Shown: positions 18,795-26,495 of the stretch, piece after piece
Layout: the number at the start of each line of letters is the position of its first letter
Position numbering within the stretch: the stretch's first letter is position 1
Assembly (NCBI GenBank): GCA_021819125.1
Contig: JAKARW010000003.1
Span: 32,829-76,221, forward strand
DNA: 43,393 bases
Direction: 5' to 3'
Source: Pseudomonadota bacterium
GTDB lineage: Bacteria; Pseudomonadota; Gammaproteobacteria; Acidiferrobacterales; Acidiferrobacteraceae
The notes under the pieces: generated by a model
What the model was told of the DNA's origin: nothing
What the model saw: only the letters and a program-made list of their open reading frames with translations
Databases searched by the model: none
Made by a program: the position numbers and the translations under genes

Positions 18795-19823
18795 ATGTCC
18801 CTAGGTCCGGTCATGATGGATTTGGCAGGAGTTGCGCTCTCGCCAAAGGAGCGCGAGCGGTTGCGCCACCCGCTGGTCGGGGGCGTGATCCTCTTTAGCC
18901 GGAATTACGAAAACCCGAGGCAGCTTCGCGCGCTGACCGCCGAGATCCGTGCCTTGCGCGACCCCCCGCTTATCATCACGGTCGATCACGAAGGTGGGCG
19001 TGTTCAGCGTTTCCGGGAGGGATTCACGGACCTTCCGGCGTGCGCGCGCATCGGCGAGATCTATGCGCTCGATCGCGCGCGCGGGCGCAAACTGGCGCAC
19101 GCCGCAGGCTATGTCATGGCCGCCGAACTGTTAGCGCATGGCGTGGATATGAGTTTCGCGCCGGTGCTTGACCTCGGGCATGGCGTGAGCACCGTGATTG
19201 GTGACCGGGCGTTCGCTGAAGACCCGTTGGTGGTGACCGAACTCGCCCGGCAATATGTGCAGGGCATGACCCAGGCGGGAATGGCGGCCTGTGGCAAGCA
19301 CTTTCCGGGGCACGGTGGGGTGACCGGGGATTCCCATACCGAGCTGCCGGTCGACGACCGCCCGCTGTCAGCACTCAAGAGCGCGGACCTGGTGCCGTTT
19401 TCGCGCCTGTGCCCGATGGTCTTGGCGGCGGTTATGCCGGCGCATGTCCTGTACCCGCGGGTTGATACGCAACCGGCCGGGTTCTCGCGCGTGTGGCTGC
19501 AGGACATATTGCGCAAGACACAGCGCTTTAGCGGGGTGATATTCAGTGACGATCTCAGCATGGCCGGCGCCCACGGCGCGGGCGATCTCGGCGCGCGTGC
19601 CCATAAGGCGTTGGCGGCGGGCTGCGATGTCGTGCTTGCCTGCAATGATGCGGATGGTCTCGATGGCCTGTTCGAGGCGCTCGCGGGCTACGTCAACCCC
19701 TTGTCGCAGGCGCGCATGACACGCCTGCACGGGCGTCCGGCGTGGACCGCAGACGAGCTGCCGGCAAACATCGACTATCGCGCAGGCCGTGAGCTCTTGC
19801 GATCATTGCGTGAATCGCTATGA
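18795..19823 (+). CDS. nagZ: Beta-N-acetylhexosaminidase NagZ
   Basis: Glycoside hydrolase family 3 enzyme that removes GlcNAc from 1,6-anhydro-muropeptides in cytoplasmic peptidoglycan recycling. 342 residues. The hallmark KHFPGHG is at 168-174, with VTGDSHTELP containing the Asp-His acid/base pair. The nucleophile Asp lies in SDDLSM (251-256), and ITVDHEGGRVQRF is typical. A strong AAGGAG precedes ATG 18795. No signal peptide, as expected. The stop overlaps the UDG start by ATGA. Confidence 0.96.
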   Translation: MSLGPVMMDLAGVALSPKERERLRHPLVGGVILFSRNYENPRQLRALTAEIRALRDPPLIITVDHEGGRVQRFREGFTDLPACARIGEIYALDRARGRKLAHAAGYVMAAELLAHGVDMSFAPVLDLGHGVSTVIGDRAFAEDPLVVTELARQYVQGMTQAGMAACGKHFPGHGGVTGDSHTELPVDDRPLSALKSADLVPFSRLCPMVLAAVMPAHVLYPRVDTQPAGFSRVWLQDILRKTQRFSGVIFSDDLSMAGAHGAGDLGARAHKALAAGCDVVLACNDADGLDGLFEALAGYVNPLSQARMTRLHGRPAWTADELPANIDYRAGRELLRSLRESL

Positions 19824-20506
19824 GCGCGGTCACGAGGCGGCGCGCATCCCCAAAGCCCACGTCTGACCTGCCGACTCGAAGCACGGCGGGGCTTTCGCGT
19901 TGCCGCCGGTGCCCTAGGCTTGCCGCGTTTCGCGACGAGACCAAGGGTCGCTACCCGCAGTATCGCTGTCTGCCCGTTGCGGCATTTGGCGATGAGACCG
20001 CGCGGCTTGTGATCGTGGGCTTGGCACCAGGCCTCCATGGCGCCAACGCGACTGGCCGCCCGTTTACCGGCGACTATGCTGGCATCCTGCTCTATGAGAC
20101 CCTTTATCGCCTGGGCCTTGCCAATCGCGCGCAATCGCTGGCGGTCGATGACGGGTTGGTGCTGACGGGCGCGCGCATCACCAACGCCGTCAAATGCGTG
20201 CCCCCGGGCAATCGCCCGACGGCAGACGAGATCCGCACCTGCGCGCCCTATGTGAACGCAGAGCTTGCCGCTCTACCCGAAGGTGGCGTTATCATGGCCC
20301 TTGGGCGCATTGCCCACGAGACCGTGCTGCGGGCATTTGGCGTGCCGCTCGCCCATCACCGGTTCGCACACGGTGCGCGTCATGAGGTGGCAGGCCGGAT
20401 CGTATGGGACTCTTATCATTGCAGCCGCTACAACACGCAGACCAGGCGTCTGACAACGACGATGTTCGAAGCGGTGTTGGGGGCCGCCCTGCGCGAGGTG
20501 TCATGA
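19820..20506 (+). CDS. Family-5 uracil-DNA glycosylase (UDGb type)
   Basis: Removes uracil and related deaminated bases from DNA. 228 residues. Motif I is GLAPGLHGANATGRPFTGD (67-85), the alanine-rich form that separates family 5 (UDGb) from family 4. Motif III-like DSYHCSRYNTQT lies near the C-terminus. Probable [4Fe-4S] ligands are C28 and C31 (CRRC) with a second pair spaced CVPPGNRPTADEIRTC. Four-base overlaps join it to nagZ and uvrC, putting base excision and nucleotide excision enzymes under joint expression. Confidence 0.9.
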   Translation: MSAVTRRRASPKPTSDLPTRSTAGLSRCRRCPRLAAFRDETKGRYPQYRCLPVAAFGDETARLVIVGLAPGLHGANATGRPFTGDYAGILLYETLYRLGLANRAQSLAVDDGLVLTGARITNAVKCVPPGNRPTADEIRTCAPYVNAELAALPEGGVIMALGRIAHETVLRAFGVPLAHHRFAHGARHEVAGRIVWDSYHCSRYNTQTRRLTTTMFEAVLGAALREVS

Positions 20507-22302
20507 GCGATCTACGCGAGCTGGTGCGGGGTCTGGGGGATTGCCCGGGGGTCTACCGCATGCTGGACGAAAGCGGGGCGGTGCTCTATATCGGCAAGGC
20601 GGTGAGTCTGCGCAAACGCGTGAGCAGCTATTTGCGGCCGGCGAAAAGCCCGCGGATCGCCTCGCTCATGAGTGCCGTGCGCCACATAGAGGTCACGGTG
20701 ACCCATACCGAGACCGAGGCCCTGCTGCTCGAAAATAACCTCATAAAGGCTTTAAGACCTCGTTATAACGTCTTGTTACGGGACGATAAAAGCTATCCCA
20801 TGATCTTTCTCGGCGGGGCCGGGGATTTCCCCCGGCTCGGATTCCACCGGGGCGCGCGGCGCGAGCCTGGCCGCTATTTCGGGCCCTATCCCAGCGCCAC
20901 GGCCGTGCGCGAGACCTTACACCTCCTCCAACGGGTGTTTCCGGTCCGTCAGTGCGAGGACTCGGTGTTTCGCAACCGCACGCGCCCCTGCCTGCAATAT
21001 CAGATCCACCGATGCTCGGGACCGTGCGTCGGACTCGTCGCCAAGGAGGATTATGCGCGCGACGTCGAGCACACGTTGTGGTTTCTCGAGGGCCGAAACA
21101 AGACCCTGCTCAGTGACTTAAAGCGCCAGATGACAGAGGCTGCGGCACGGCTCGATTTCGAGCAGGCCGCGCGGCTTCGTGACCGCGTGGCGCTTTTACA
21201 TGCGGTGCAAGAGCGCCAGTACGTCGATAACGATAAGGGTGATGCCGATGTCCTGGCGGTGGCCGAAGAGGAGGGCGTGCTGGCCGTCGCGATCCTGGCG
21301 ATACGCGGGGGGCGTCAGCTTGGTTGCAAGACGCTATTTCCGCGCGTTCCCGAGGCCATGTCCGCGCAGGAGGCGCTGGCCGCCTTTCTGCCGCAATATT
21401 ATCTCGGACAATCTCCGCCGACGCATATCTATCTCGGGATCCCGATTGCGGGGCGAGAGTTGATCGCCCAGGCCTTACGCGCGGACTGCGGGCATTCCGT
21501 GACGATGGCCGTGCCCATGCGCGGGATGGCCCGCCAATGGGTGGCGTTGGCAAAGACTAATGCCGCCGATGCCCTGCGCCGTAGGCAGGCCGAGCGCGCC
21601 GGTCATAGCGCGCGCTGGGCGGCGATGGTCGCCGCTCTTCAACTTACGGCGGCGACCCGCGTGGAATGCTTTGACATCAGTCACACACAAGGCGAGCTTC
21701 CCGTGGCCTCGTGCGTGGTGTTCGGTCCCGAAGGGCCGATCAAGAGCGACTATCGGCGTTTTCATATCGAAGGAGTGGGGGCCGGTGACGATTATGCGGC
21801 TATCGGCCAGGCGGTGGCGCGCCGCTACGCCAAGGCCCCGCTGCCTGATCTGGTGTTGATCGACGGCGGCGCAGGGCAGGTTGCGCGCGCCCATGAGACC
21901 TTGCAGACCCTGGGATGCCAGGCGCGAATTCTTGGTATCGCCAAGGGGCCGGATCGTCGATTCGGGGACGAGGAGTTTTATGAGCCGGGACACACTGAGC
22001 CCTTTACCCTCGATCACGCGCCCGCGGCGTTGGTATTCTTGGCCTCGGTACGCGATGAGGCCCACCGGTTTGCCATAACCGGGCATCGCGCGCGACGCGC
22101 CAAGGCGCGCCTTGTGTCGGACCTCGATACCATTCCTGGCATCGGGCCGAAGCGCCGTCAGATTTTGGTCAAGGCCCTAGGGGGTGCGCGTTTTGTGGCG
22201 CAGGCCGAACTGGCCGATCTCGAGCGACTTCCGGGAATCAGCAAGGGGCTTGCGCAACGTATCTACGACATCTTTCACACCAAAGGCGAGCCGTGCCCTT
22301 AA
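20503..22302 (+). CDS. uvrC: Excinuclease ABC subunit UvrC
   Basis: Makes both incisions in nucleotide excision repair after UvrAB loads it. 599 residues. The N-terminal GIY-YIG domain (GVYRMLDESGAVLYIGKAVSLRKR) carries the 3' incision. A UVR motif that binds UvrB is at about 205-240 (LKRQMTEAAARLDFEQAARLRD). The RNase H-like 5' incision domain includes ECFDISHTQG and LVLIDGGAGQ, and a C-terminal helix-hairpin-helix pair ends the protein (DTIPGIGPKRRQILVKALGG). Start ATG 20503 overlaps the UDG stop. pgsA begins within its last ten bases, the same uvrC-pgsA order seen in many gammaproteobacteria. Confidence 0.97.
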   Translation: MSDLRELVRGLGDCPGVYRMLDESGAVLYIGKAVSLRKRVSSYLRPAKSPRIASLMSAVRHIEVTVTHTETEALLLENNLIKALRPRYNVLLRDDKSYPMIFLGGAGDFPRLGFHRGARREPGRYFGPYPSATAVRETLHLLQRVFPVRQCEDSVFRNRTRPCLQYQIHRCSGPCVGLVAKEDYARDVEHTLWFLEGRNKTLLSDLKRQMTEAAARLDFEQAARLRDRVALLHAVQERQYVDNDKGDADVLAVAEEEGVLAVAILAIRGGRQLGCKTLFPRVPEAMSAQEALAAFLPQYYLGQSPPTHIYLGIPIAGRELIAQALRADCGHSVTMAVPMRGMARQWVALAKTNAADALRRRQAERAGHSARWAAMVAALQLTAATRVECFDISHTQGELPVASCVVFGPEGPIKSDYRRFHIEGVGAGDDYAAIGQAVARRYAKAPLPDLVLIDGGAGQVARAHETLQTLGCQARILGIAKGPDRRFGDEEFYEPGHTEPFTLDHAPAALVFLASVRDEAHRFAITGHRARRAKARLVSDLDTIPGIGPKRRQILVKALGGARFVAQAELADLERLPGISKGLAQRIYDIFHTKGEPCP

Positions 22303-22886
22303 ACGCACCCAATATCCTGACCCTGCTGAGAATCACGCTCATTCCGGTGTTCGTGATCGTGTACTTTTTGCCGGTTTCGTGGGCCAATGCCGGGACGGCC
22401 GGGGTCTTTTTGTTGGCGGCCCTCACCGACTGGCTGGACGGGTATCTCGCGCGGCGCTGGAATCAGTCATCGGCGTTTGGGGCCTTTCTTGATCCGGTGG
22501 CGGACAAACTCATGGTGGCCACGGCACTCATCATGATCGTGGCCAACCCGAGACTGCATCCGCTACTGCTCAATGCCCCTCTTTTTTCGGTGGTGGTGTT
22601 GATCATCGTCGGGCGGGAGATCGCGGTCTCGGCGCTACGCGAGTGGATGGCGGAGGTGGGTAAGCGAAAAAGCGTGGCGGTGTCGGTGGTCGGCAAGTTC
22701 AAGACCGGCGCGCAGATGGCGGCAATCTTTTTGTTGCTCTACGAACGGCCGATCATCGGCATCCCGGCGTTTCGCGCCGGCGAACTCCTTTTGTATATAG
22801 CGGCCCTGCTCACGCTCTGGTCGATGGGCGTGTATCTGAAAGCGGCCTGGCCCGAGCTTACGAGAGGGGAGGATAAGGACCGCTAG
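22293..22886 (+). CDS. pgsA: Phosphatidylglycerophosphate synthase
   Basis: Integral membrane CDP-diacylglycerol--glycerol-3-phosphate phosphatidyltransferase, first committed step to phosphatidylglycerol and cardiolipin. 197 residues with about five hydrophobic segments. The CDP-alcohol phosphotransferase motif is complete: D46, D49-G50, A53-R54, G63, D67 and D71 in DWLDGYLARRW...GAFLDPVAD. GTG start, overlapping uvrC by ten bases. It is the last gene of the long coupled operon starting at cysM. Confidence 0.96.
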   Translation: MPLNAPNILTLLRITLIPVFVIVYFLPVSWANAGTAGVFLLAALTDWLDGYLARRWNQSSAFGAFLDPVADKLMVATALIMIVANPRLHPLLLNAPLFSVVVLIIVGREIAVSALREWMAEVGKRKSVAVSVVGKFKTGAQMAAIFLLLYERPIIGIPAFRAGELLLYIAALLTLWSMGVYLKAAWPELTRGEDKDR

Positions 22887-23003
22887 CAGGCGCGCGGCAC
22901 AACCGAAACAATAATTCGCTCATAGGTAAGTTTTCCACAGCAAGGCCCGTGGGGCCCTCTCAAACACATGAGGCATTTGGCAAGCAAACGGATTATGGGG
23001 GCA

Positions 23004-23038
23004 CTAAAAAAGGGAGGAGGGCGCGTGCCCCACTCCCT
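23004..23038 (-). terminator. Rho-independent terminator of the exported DsrE-like gene
   Basis: An imperfect hairpin at 23011-23038 (AGGGAG..GGGC, loop GCGT, GCCC..CTCCCT) is followed on the minus strand by a run of six T (complement of A 23006-23011). It lies 25 bases past the stop of the minus-strand gene. It may also slow plus-strand transcription coming from pgsA, though there it lacks a proper U-run. Confidence 0.75.
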
Positions 23039-23062
23039 CGGGCCTTCTTTATAAGTGCCGTA

Positions 23063-23587
23063 TCAGGGTTTCAAGGCCACATAGCCCTGCATCTCCTTGC
23101 GGGCGACCTCGAGGACGCCCGCCGGCACGACGCGCGCGAACGCAAAGATGTCCTTGCGCACCAGATGAGTGGCGAGCATGGCGTTGTGGCACGCGCGGAT
23201 CTTCAGACCATGGGCGGCGAGCTTCTCGAGCGGTATCCGGTTATGGGCGTCACTCCAGACCGACAGCATGCGTATTCCCGGTCCAAAGGCCACGAGCTCG
23301 AGGCGATAGCGCCGGGGGTTGTTGCCAAATGCCTTTTCGATATTGGTCAGGACCGCAACCGCGTAATTCCACCGGGCGGGCGCGGCGCTATCGACCTCGA
23401 TCACGGCCTTCAATACCTTGCCTTTGAAAAATGAGGGTGTCGGTAAAGGGTGACTGTTATAGAAGGCGGAATAATTATTATAGGATGCGGGACCGTAACG
23501 CAGTGCCCACGCCTGCGGTAACACCAGAAAAACCATGACCATGCCGACTAATAAAGCCTTATACGACCGCCACAAATAGGCACACAT
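23063..23587 (-). CDS. Exported DsrE-family-like protein
   Basis: 174 residues. The N-terminus MCAYLWRSYKALLVGMVMVF... is a classical signal peptide, probably cleaved after AWA near residue 28. The rest shows the DsrE/DsrF-like fold pattern: KAVIEVDSAAPARWNYAVAVLTNIEKAFG, LVAFGPGIRML, LKIRACHNAML with a conserved cysteine at about 133, and VVPAGVLEVARKEMQGYVALKP. Cytoplasmic DsrE relatives relay sulfur as persulfides; a periplasmic form could handle sulfur or thiol compounds outside the cytoplasm, which is inference. A strong AGGAG precedes the ATG, with AT-rich -10-like TATTAT/TATAAA about 25 bases upstream. It is a single-gene unit with its own terminator. Confidence 0.75.
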   Translation of the reverse strand: MCAYLWRSYKALLVGMVMVFLVLPQAWALRYGPASYNNYSAFYNSHPLPTPSFFKGKVLKAVIEVDSAAPARWNYAVAVLTNIEKAFGNNPRRYRLELVAFGPGIRMLSVWSDAHNRIPLEKLAAHGLKIRACHNAMLATHLVRKDIFAFARVVPAGVLEVARKEMQGYVALKP

Positions 23588-24083
23588 AACTATCTCCTCT
23601 CATCAATTTATAATAGAAACTACGAGCCTTCATGCCTCCTCAATCTTCCACAAGGCTCGTTCACGCTAGCCCGATGGGGCAGGTCTCGTCAATATCCCCC
23701 GCACGAAGCCCTTCAATCGGCGTCTTGGCATTCTCGCTCATGCGCCGATAGCGGCTTTCGACCCGCGGCTTTCCTTATGAACCTGTAGCGGCTCGATGGG
23801 CATCAACCTGCTTGTGTCAGCACGGGGCTATGTCGTCGTTATAGGGCGGGATCCGCGAGGTCGCCATGCCAGACAGGCCTTCAGCCAAAATCGTGCGCAA
23901 ACCCCGGGGTGCAGGTTTGACCGGCACCACATAATTGTCTCGGGATATTTTTTTGTCGCATGCATGACTCATGAGGCGACCCAGGATGCCTCGAATCCGC
24001 GTTGCCTCGATGATCGAATCTTGGCCAAAGAGGCTACACCTCGCCGCCTCGCAATCTTTAAGCCGGGTGCGTTGCGGTCTTTA
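23588..24083. other. Gene-poor 496-bp gap
   Basis: No convincing gene. The AT-rich first 40 bases form the leader and probable promoter of the exported DsrE-like gene on the minus strand. At about 23689-23769 the minus strand has a 26-codon ATG frame (MSENAKTPIEGL...) ending in TGA. It has protein-like composition but no ribosome-binding site and no match I recognise, and may be a remnant. Long plus-strand frames that run from here into the methyltransferase look like its antisense shadow. Confidence 0.4.
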
Positions 24084-24800
24084 TTAGATAAAGGCGATGG
24101 ACTTTACATTACCAAACGGCGACAGGAAGACATCGACGATACCAAGCCCCGCTGCGTGCAAAAGATCCACGATATCCATGGCTTCGTAGAGGCACACGGG
24201 TTGCTGGATGGCGTGTCGGTGCGCCATGTCGGGTGCAAGATACGCAAATCGTTCCACGATCGGACGGTCTTTGTGAGGATATCGGCGCCCCAATTCCGAG
24301 CCAAGACCCGAGGCCGACAGAAAAACTCTGCCGCCTGGTTTAAGGTAATGCGTCCAGGCATGCACGGCCGTGACCGCCTCACTGTATCGCAGGTAATGAA
24401 TGGCTCGCTGGCAGATTATGGCGTCATAGGGTGCATGAGGCAGGGCTTTTGGTAAGGCGCGCATATCCGCCTGAATGAAAATCGGCGGCTGAATGGGGCG
24501 TCCGGTTAAGGCGCGCTGAATGTCTGCGCCGTGATCATGCCGGTCCACGGCGGTCACCAAGGCGCCACAGGCCACCATACGCAGGGTCTGCCCGCCCCTC
24601 CCACAAGCCAGATCCAGGGCCGATGGGCGGGTTGCGGGGCTTTGCGCAAACCGCGCATCGAGAAAGGCAAGGCAACGCTCATCCAGATCGTCCGCACGCT
24701 GGCTTGCGACATCAATGCCCTGACCGGCACTGGCAACGCGTCGACGCGTTCGCTCGTCAAGCCATGGTTCATTAGACTTGTCAGAGTTTTTGGAAACCAT
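24084..24800 (-). CDS. Class I SAM-dependent methyltransferase, substrate unknown
   Basis: 238-residue cytoplasmic methyltransferase. SAM motif I is ALDLACGRGGQTLRM, motif II AVDRHDHGADIQ, and the post-motif region is IFIQADMRALPK. YDAIICQRAIHYL corresponds to motif IV, and LKPGGRVFLSASG to the conserved strand 5 turn. The fold resembles TehB/UbiE-like small-molecule methyltransferases, but the substrate cannot be inferred. I start it at ATG 24800, which has AAAGGA seven bases upstream, rather than at the 13-codon-longer ATG 24839, which has none. It is monocistronic and flanked by long gaps. Two 11-bp direct repeats lie 45-70 bp upstream. Confidence 0.8.
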   Translation of the reverse strand: MVSKNSDKSNEPWLDERTRRRVASAGQGIDVASQRADDLDERCLAFLDARFAQSPATRPSALDLACGRGGQTLRMVACGALVTAVDRHDHGADIQRALTGRPIQPPIFIQADMRALPKALPHAPYDAIICQRAIHYLRYSEAVTAVHAWTHYLKPGGRVFLSASGLGSELGRRYPHKDRPIVERFAYLAPDMAHRHAIQQPVCLYEAMDIVDLLHAAGLGIVDVFLSPFGNVKSIAFI

Positions 24801-24844
24801 AAACACATCCTTTGTCGTCAGAGATTGCCCAATCATCATGCAAC

Positions 24845-24870
24845 CCGCTTACAGTAGAGCCGCTTACAGT
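24845..24870. repeat. Two 11-bp direct repeats upstream of the methyltransferase gene
   Basis: CCGCTTACAGT occurs at 24845-24855 and again at 24860-24870, a 15-bp period. They lie 45-70 bp before the methyltransferase ATG (minus strand, where they read ACTGTAAGCGG), a position suited to a regulator binding site. No regulator is encoded nearby. Confidence 0.6.
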
Positions 24871-24900
24871 TTGGCTATTGTCCGCAAGGGTAGTCTAAAC

Positions 24901-24957
24901 GGATTGCAATCCGGCGACACCTTGGCCGCTATGCCGGTTATGGGCCAAGGTGTCGCC
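24901..24957. repeat. 12-bp palindrome followed by perfect 15-bp hairpin
   Basis: GGATTGCAATCC (24901-24912) is a perfect palindrome. It directly abuts an inverted repeat whose arms are GGCGACACCTTGGCC (24913-24927) and GGCCAAGGTGTCGCC (24943-24957), with a 15-nt loop. There is no T-run on either strand, so it is not a standard terminator. Confidence 0.85.
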
Positions 24958-25261
24958 TGAGAACTTAACCGTGACCGACGGGGGTTTTCTTAAGGGGAAA
25001 GTCGCCGTCGATACGCTACGCGACTTGTGGCGGATCGTGGCCCAAGACAGGCGTATTTGTACAAGATGCGCCGCCGCGCACAAGCCTTTTGTTATTGGCA
25101 AAACCAGAATAGAAACTTTTCACGAATGACAACACTCTTCCCATACGGCGTGGCGATTGCGGTATTTTATGGGATAAAGAAACAAATAAAGTCCGGCATC
25201 AGTCCCGCGCGCCGCGGTTTGATGTGTGCGCCTCCCGCCGCGGCGGATTACAGCGCGCCGA

Positions 25262-25615
25262 TCAGGAAACGTCCCGCCGTTTGCCACTTTGCGACGAATG
25301 GCCTGGGAGATGCATGGGAAGCCACGTCGAAGGTCCAAGCTTTACGGCTTGCACAGGACCGCCCATGGGCTGGGTCCGGAACAGGGGTGCGGACCGCAAC
25401 GGGATGACCGCGATGTAGGTCACGATCAGATGCGCCGTGGGGCTGAGCCAAATGAGGCAAGACCGGGAATCGGCGCTGGGCGCGAGGATGTGGCCGCGAT
25501 GGCCGGTAAGGCCTATTTTGAACCAAAATATTACAATATGTGTTCTTTTAAGGGTTCTTTCTTGGTGGTACGCCTTGGCGTGCCCGGGGGACAGAGCGTG
25601 CAACGCCCCCGCCAT
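25262..25615 (-). pseudogene. Possible NicO/RcnA-like transporter remnant behind pstA
   Basis: A 117-codon frame starting four bases after the pstA stop begins MAGALHALSPGHAKAY. That resembles the HALxPGHGKA signature of NicO/RcnA nickel-cobalt efflux proteins, where the motif lies near the N-terminus. The rest (KIGLTGHRGHILAPSADS...) is only vaguely like the family and lacks clear transmembrane helices, so it would be frameshifted or decayed. The likeness rests on about a dozen residues and may be chance. If real, it marks a junction where the pst operon lost its 3' genes. Confidence 0.25.
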
Positions 25616-25619
25616 CGTC

Positions 25620-26495
25620 CTACCGTTGTTGGCCCGGACCCATCGGCCGTGTGCGCCGTAGAATGATGCTAAGTCCGATGTTGACGAGAAGCACCATCAC
25701 GATCACAAGGAAGGCGGCGGCAAACGCAAGCGCGTGCGCGGATCGATATGGCTGGTTGATGAAACTCCAGATGACGTAGGTCAGGTACCCGATCGGCTCG
25801 TGAATGAGCTTTCCATTCCACAGAAAATTCGACCAGCCGGCAGTATAGATCAAGGGGGCGGTCTCGCCTAAGGCGATGGCAATGGCAAACAGCACACCGG
25901 TCATGATCCCCGGGAGCGCAAGCGGCAGGGCGATGCGCGTAATGACCGTGAGCTCGCGAAATCCCAGGGCGTAGCCCGCTTCACGCAGGCTGTTTGGGAC
26001 CTGAAGGAAGGATATCTCGGTAAAACGCGCGATGTAGGGGACAACCATGATCGCGAGCGTCAGCGACCCGGCAAGTACCGAGAACTGCCAACCCATGCCG
26101 ATCACAAGCGTGACATAGCTGAAATACCCAAGGACAATCGACGGGACCCCGGCCAGGACATCGTCGAGGAACCGTACCGACCGGCCGAATCGGCCGCGCC
26201 CAAACTCAGAGAGATAAATTCCGGCGAGAATGCCGACCGGGGCGGCAAAGACCAGGGCCCCGAACACCAGGGCCAGCGTGCCGGTAATGGCATTGAGCAG
26301 CCCCCCGGAGATCCCATTCGTGACGTGCGTAAAGAGCGTGAACGACAACGCCGACAAGCCTTTGCGGATGACGGTATAGAGGATATCGAGCAGTGGGGCC
26401 GCGACCAGCACGAACGATACCGCCGCCAAGACCCAGCCAAGCCCCGACAGGCCTTTGCGGCGCGCGATACGCGACAACTTAAACGGGTGAGGCAT
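25620..26495 (-). CDS. pstA: Phosphate ABC transporter permease PstA
   Basis: Inner-membrane permease subunit of the high-affinity phosphate transporter. 291 residues with six predicted transmembrane segments. The EAA-type coupling loop is visible as PNSLREAGYALGFRELTVITRIALPLALPG, the site that would contact PstB. The start ATG 26495 overlaps the end of pstC by 17 bases. It is the last pst gene: no pstB or phoU follows, although these normally come next. The C-terminus RRTRPMGPGQQR is full-length. Confidence 0.94.
   Translation of the reverse strand: MPHPFKLSRIARRKGLSGLGWVLAAVSFVLVAAPLLDILYTVIRKGLSALSFTLFTHVTNGISGGLLNAITGTLALVFGALVFAAPVGILAGIYLSEFGRGRFGRSVRFLDDVLAGVPSIVLGYFSYVTLVIGMGWQFSVLAGSLTLAIMVVPYIARFTEISFLQVPNSLREAGYALGFRELTVITRIALPLALPGIMTGVLFAIAIALGETAPLIYTAGWSNFLWNGKLIHEPIGYLTYVIWSFINQPYRSAHALAFAAAFLVIVMVLLVNIGLSIILRRTRPMGPGQQR

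Larger units (their letters stand above)
24801..25619. other. Structured gene-poor region between methyltransferase and pstA
   Basis: About 820 bp without a convincing intact gene. It holds direct repeats (24845-24870), a 12-bp palindrome and 15-bp hairpin (24901-24957), an AT-rich stretch around 25085-25195, and a frame resembling a piece of a NicO-type metal transporter (25262-25615). Several plus-strand frames of 64-146 codons are open but lack ribosome-binding sites and recognisable sequence. The loss of coding density compared with the rest of the window suggests decayed or rearranged DNA. Confidence 0.5.

Noticed and set aside
23796-24455. 219-codon plus-strand frame overlapping the methyltransferase
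   Set aside because: The opposite strand encodes a protein with clear SAM motifs; this frame has no recognisable features.
25027-25407. 126-codon plus-strand frame in the gap before pstA
   Set aside because: No ribosome-binding site, no hydrophobic or domain pattern, and it crosses an abrupt change in base composition.
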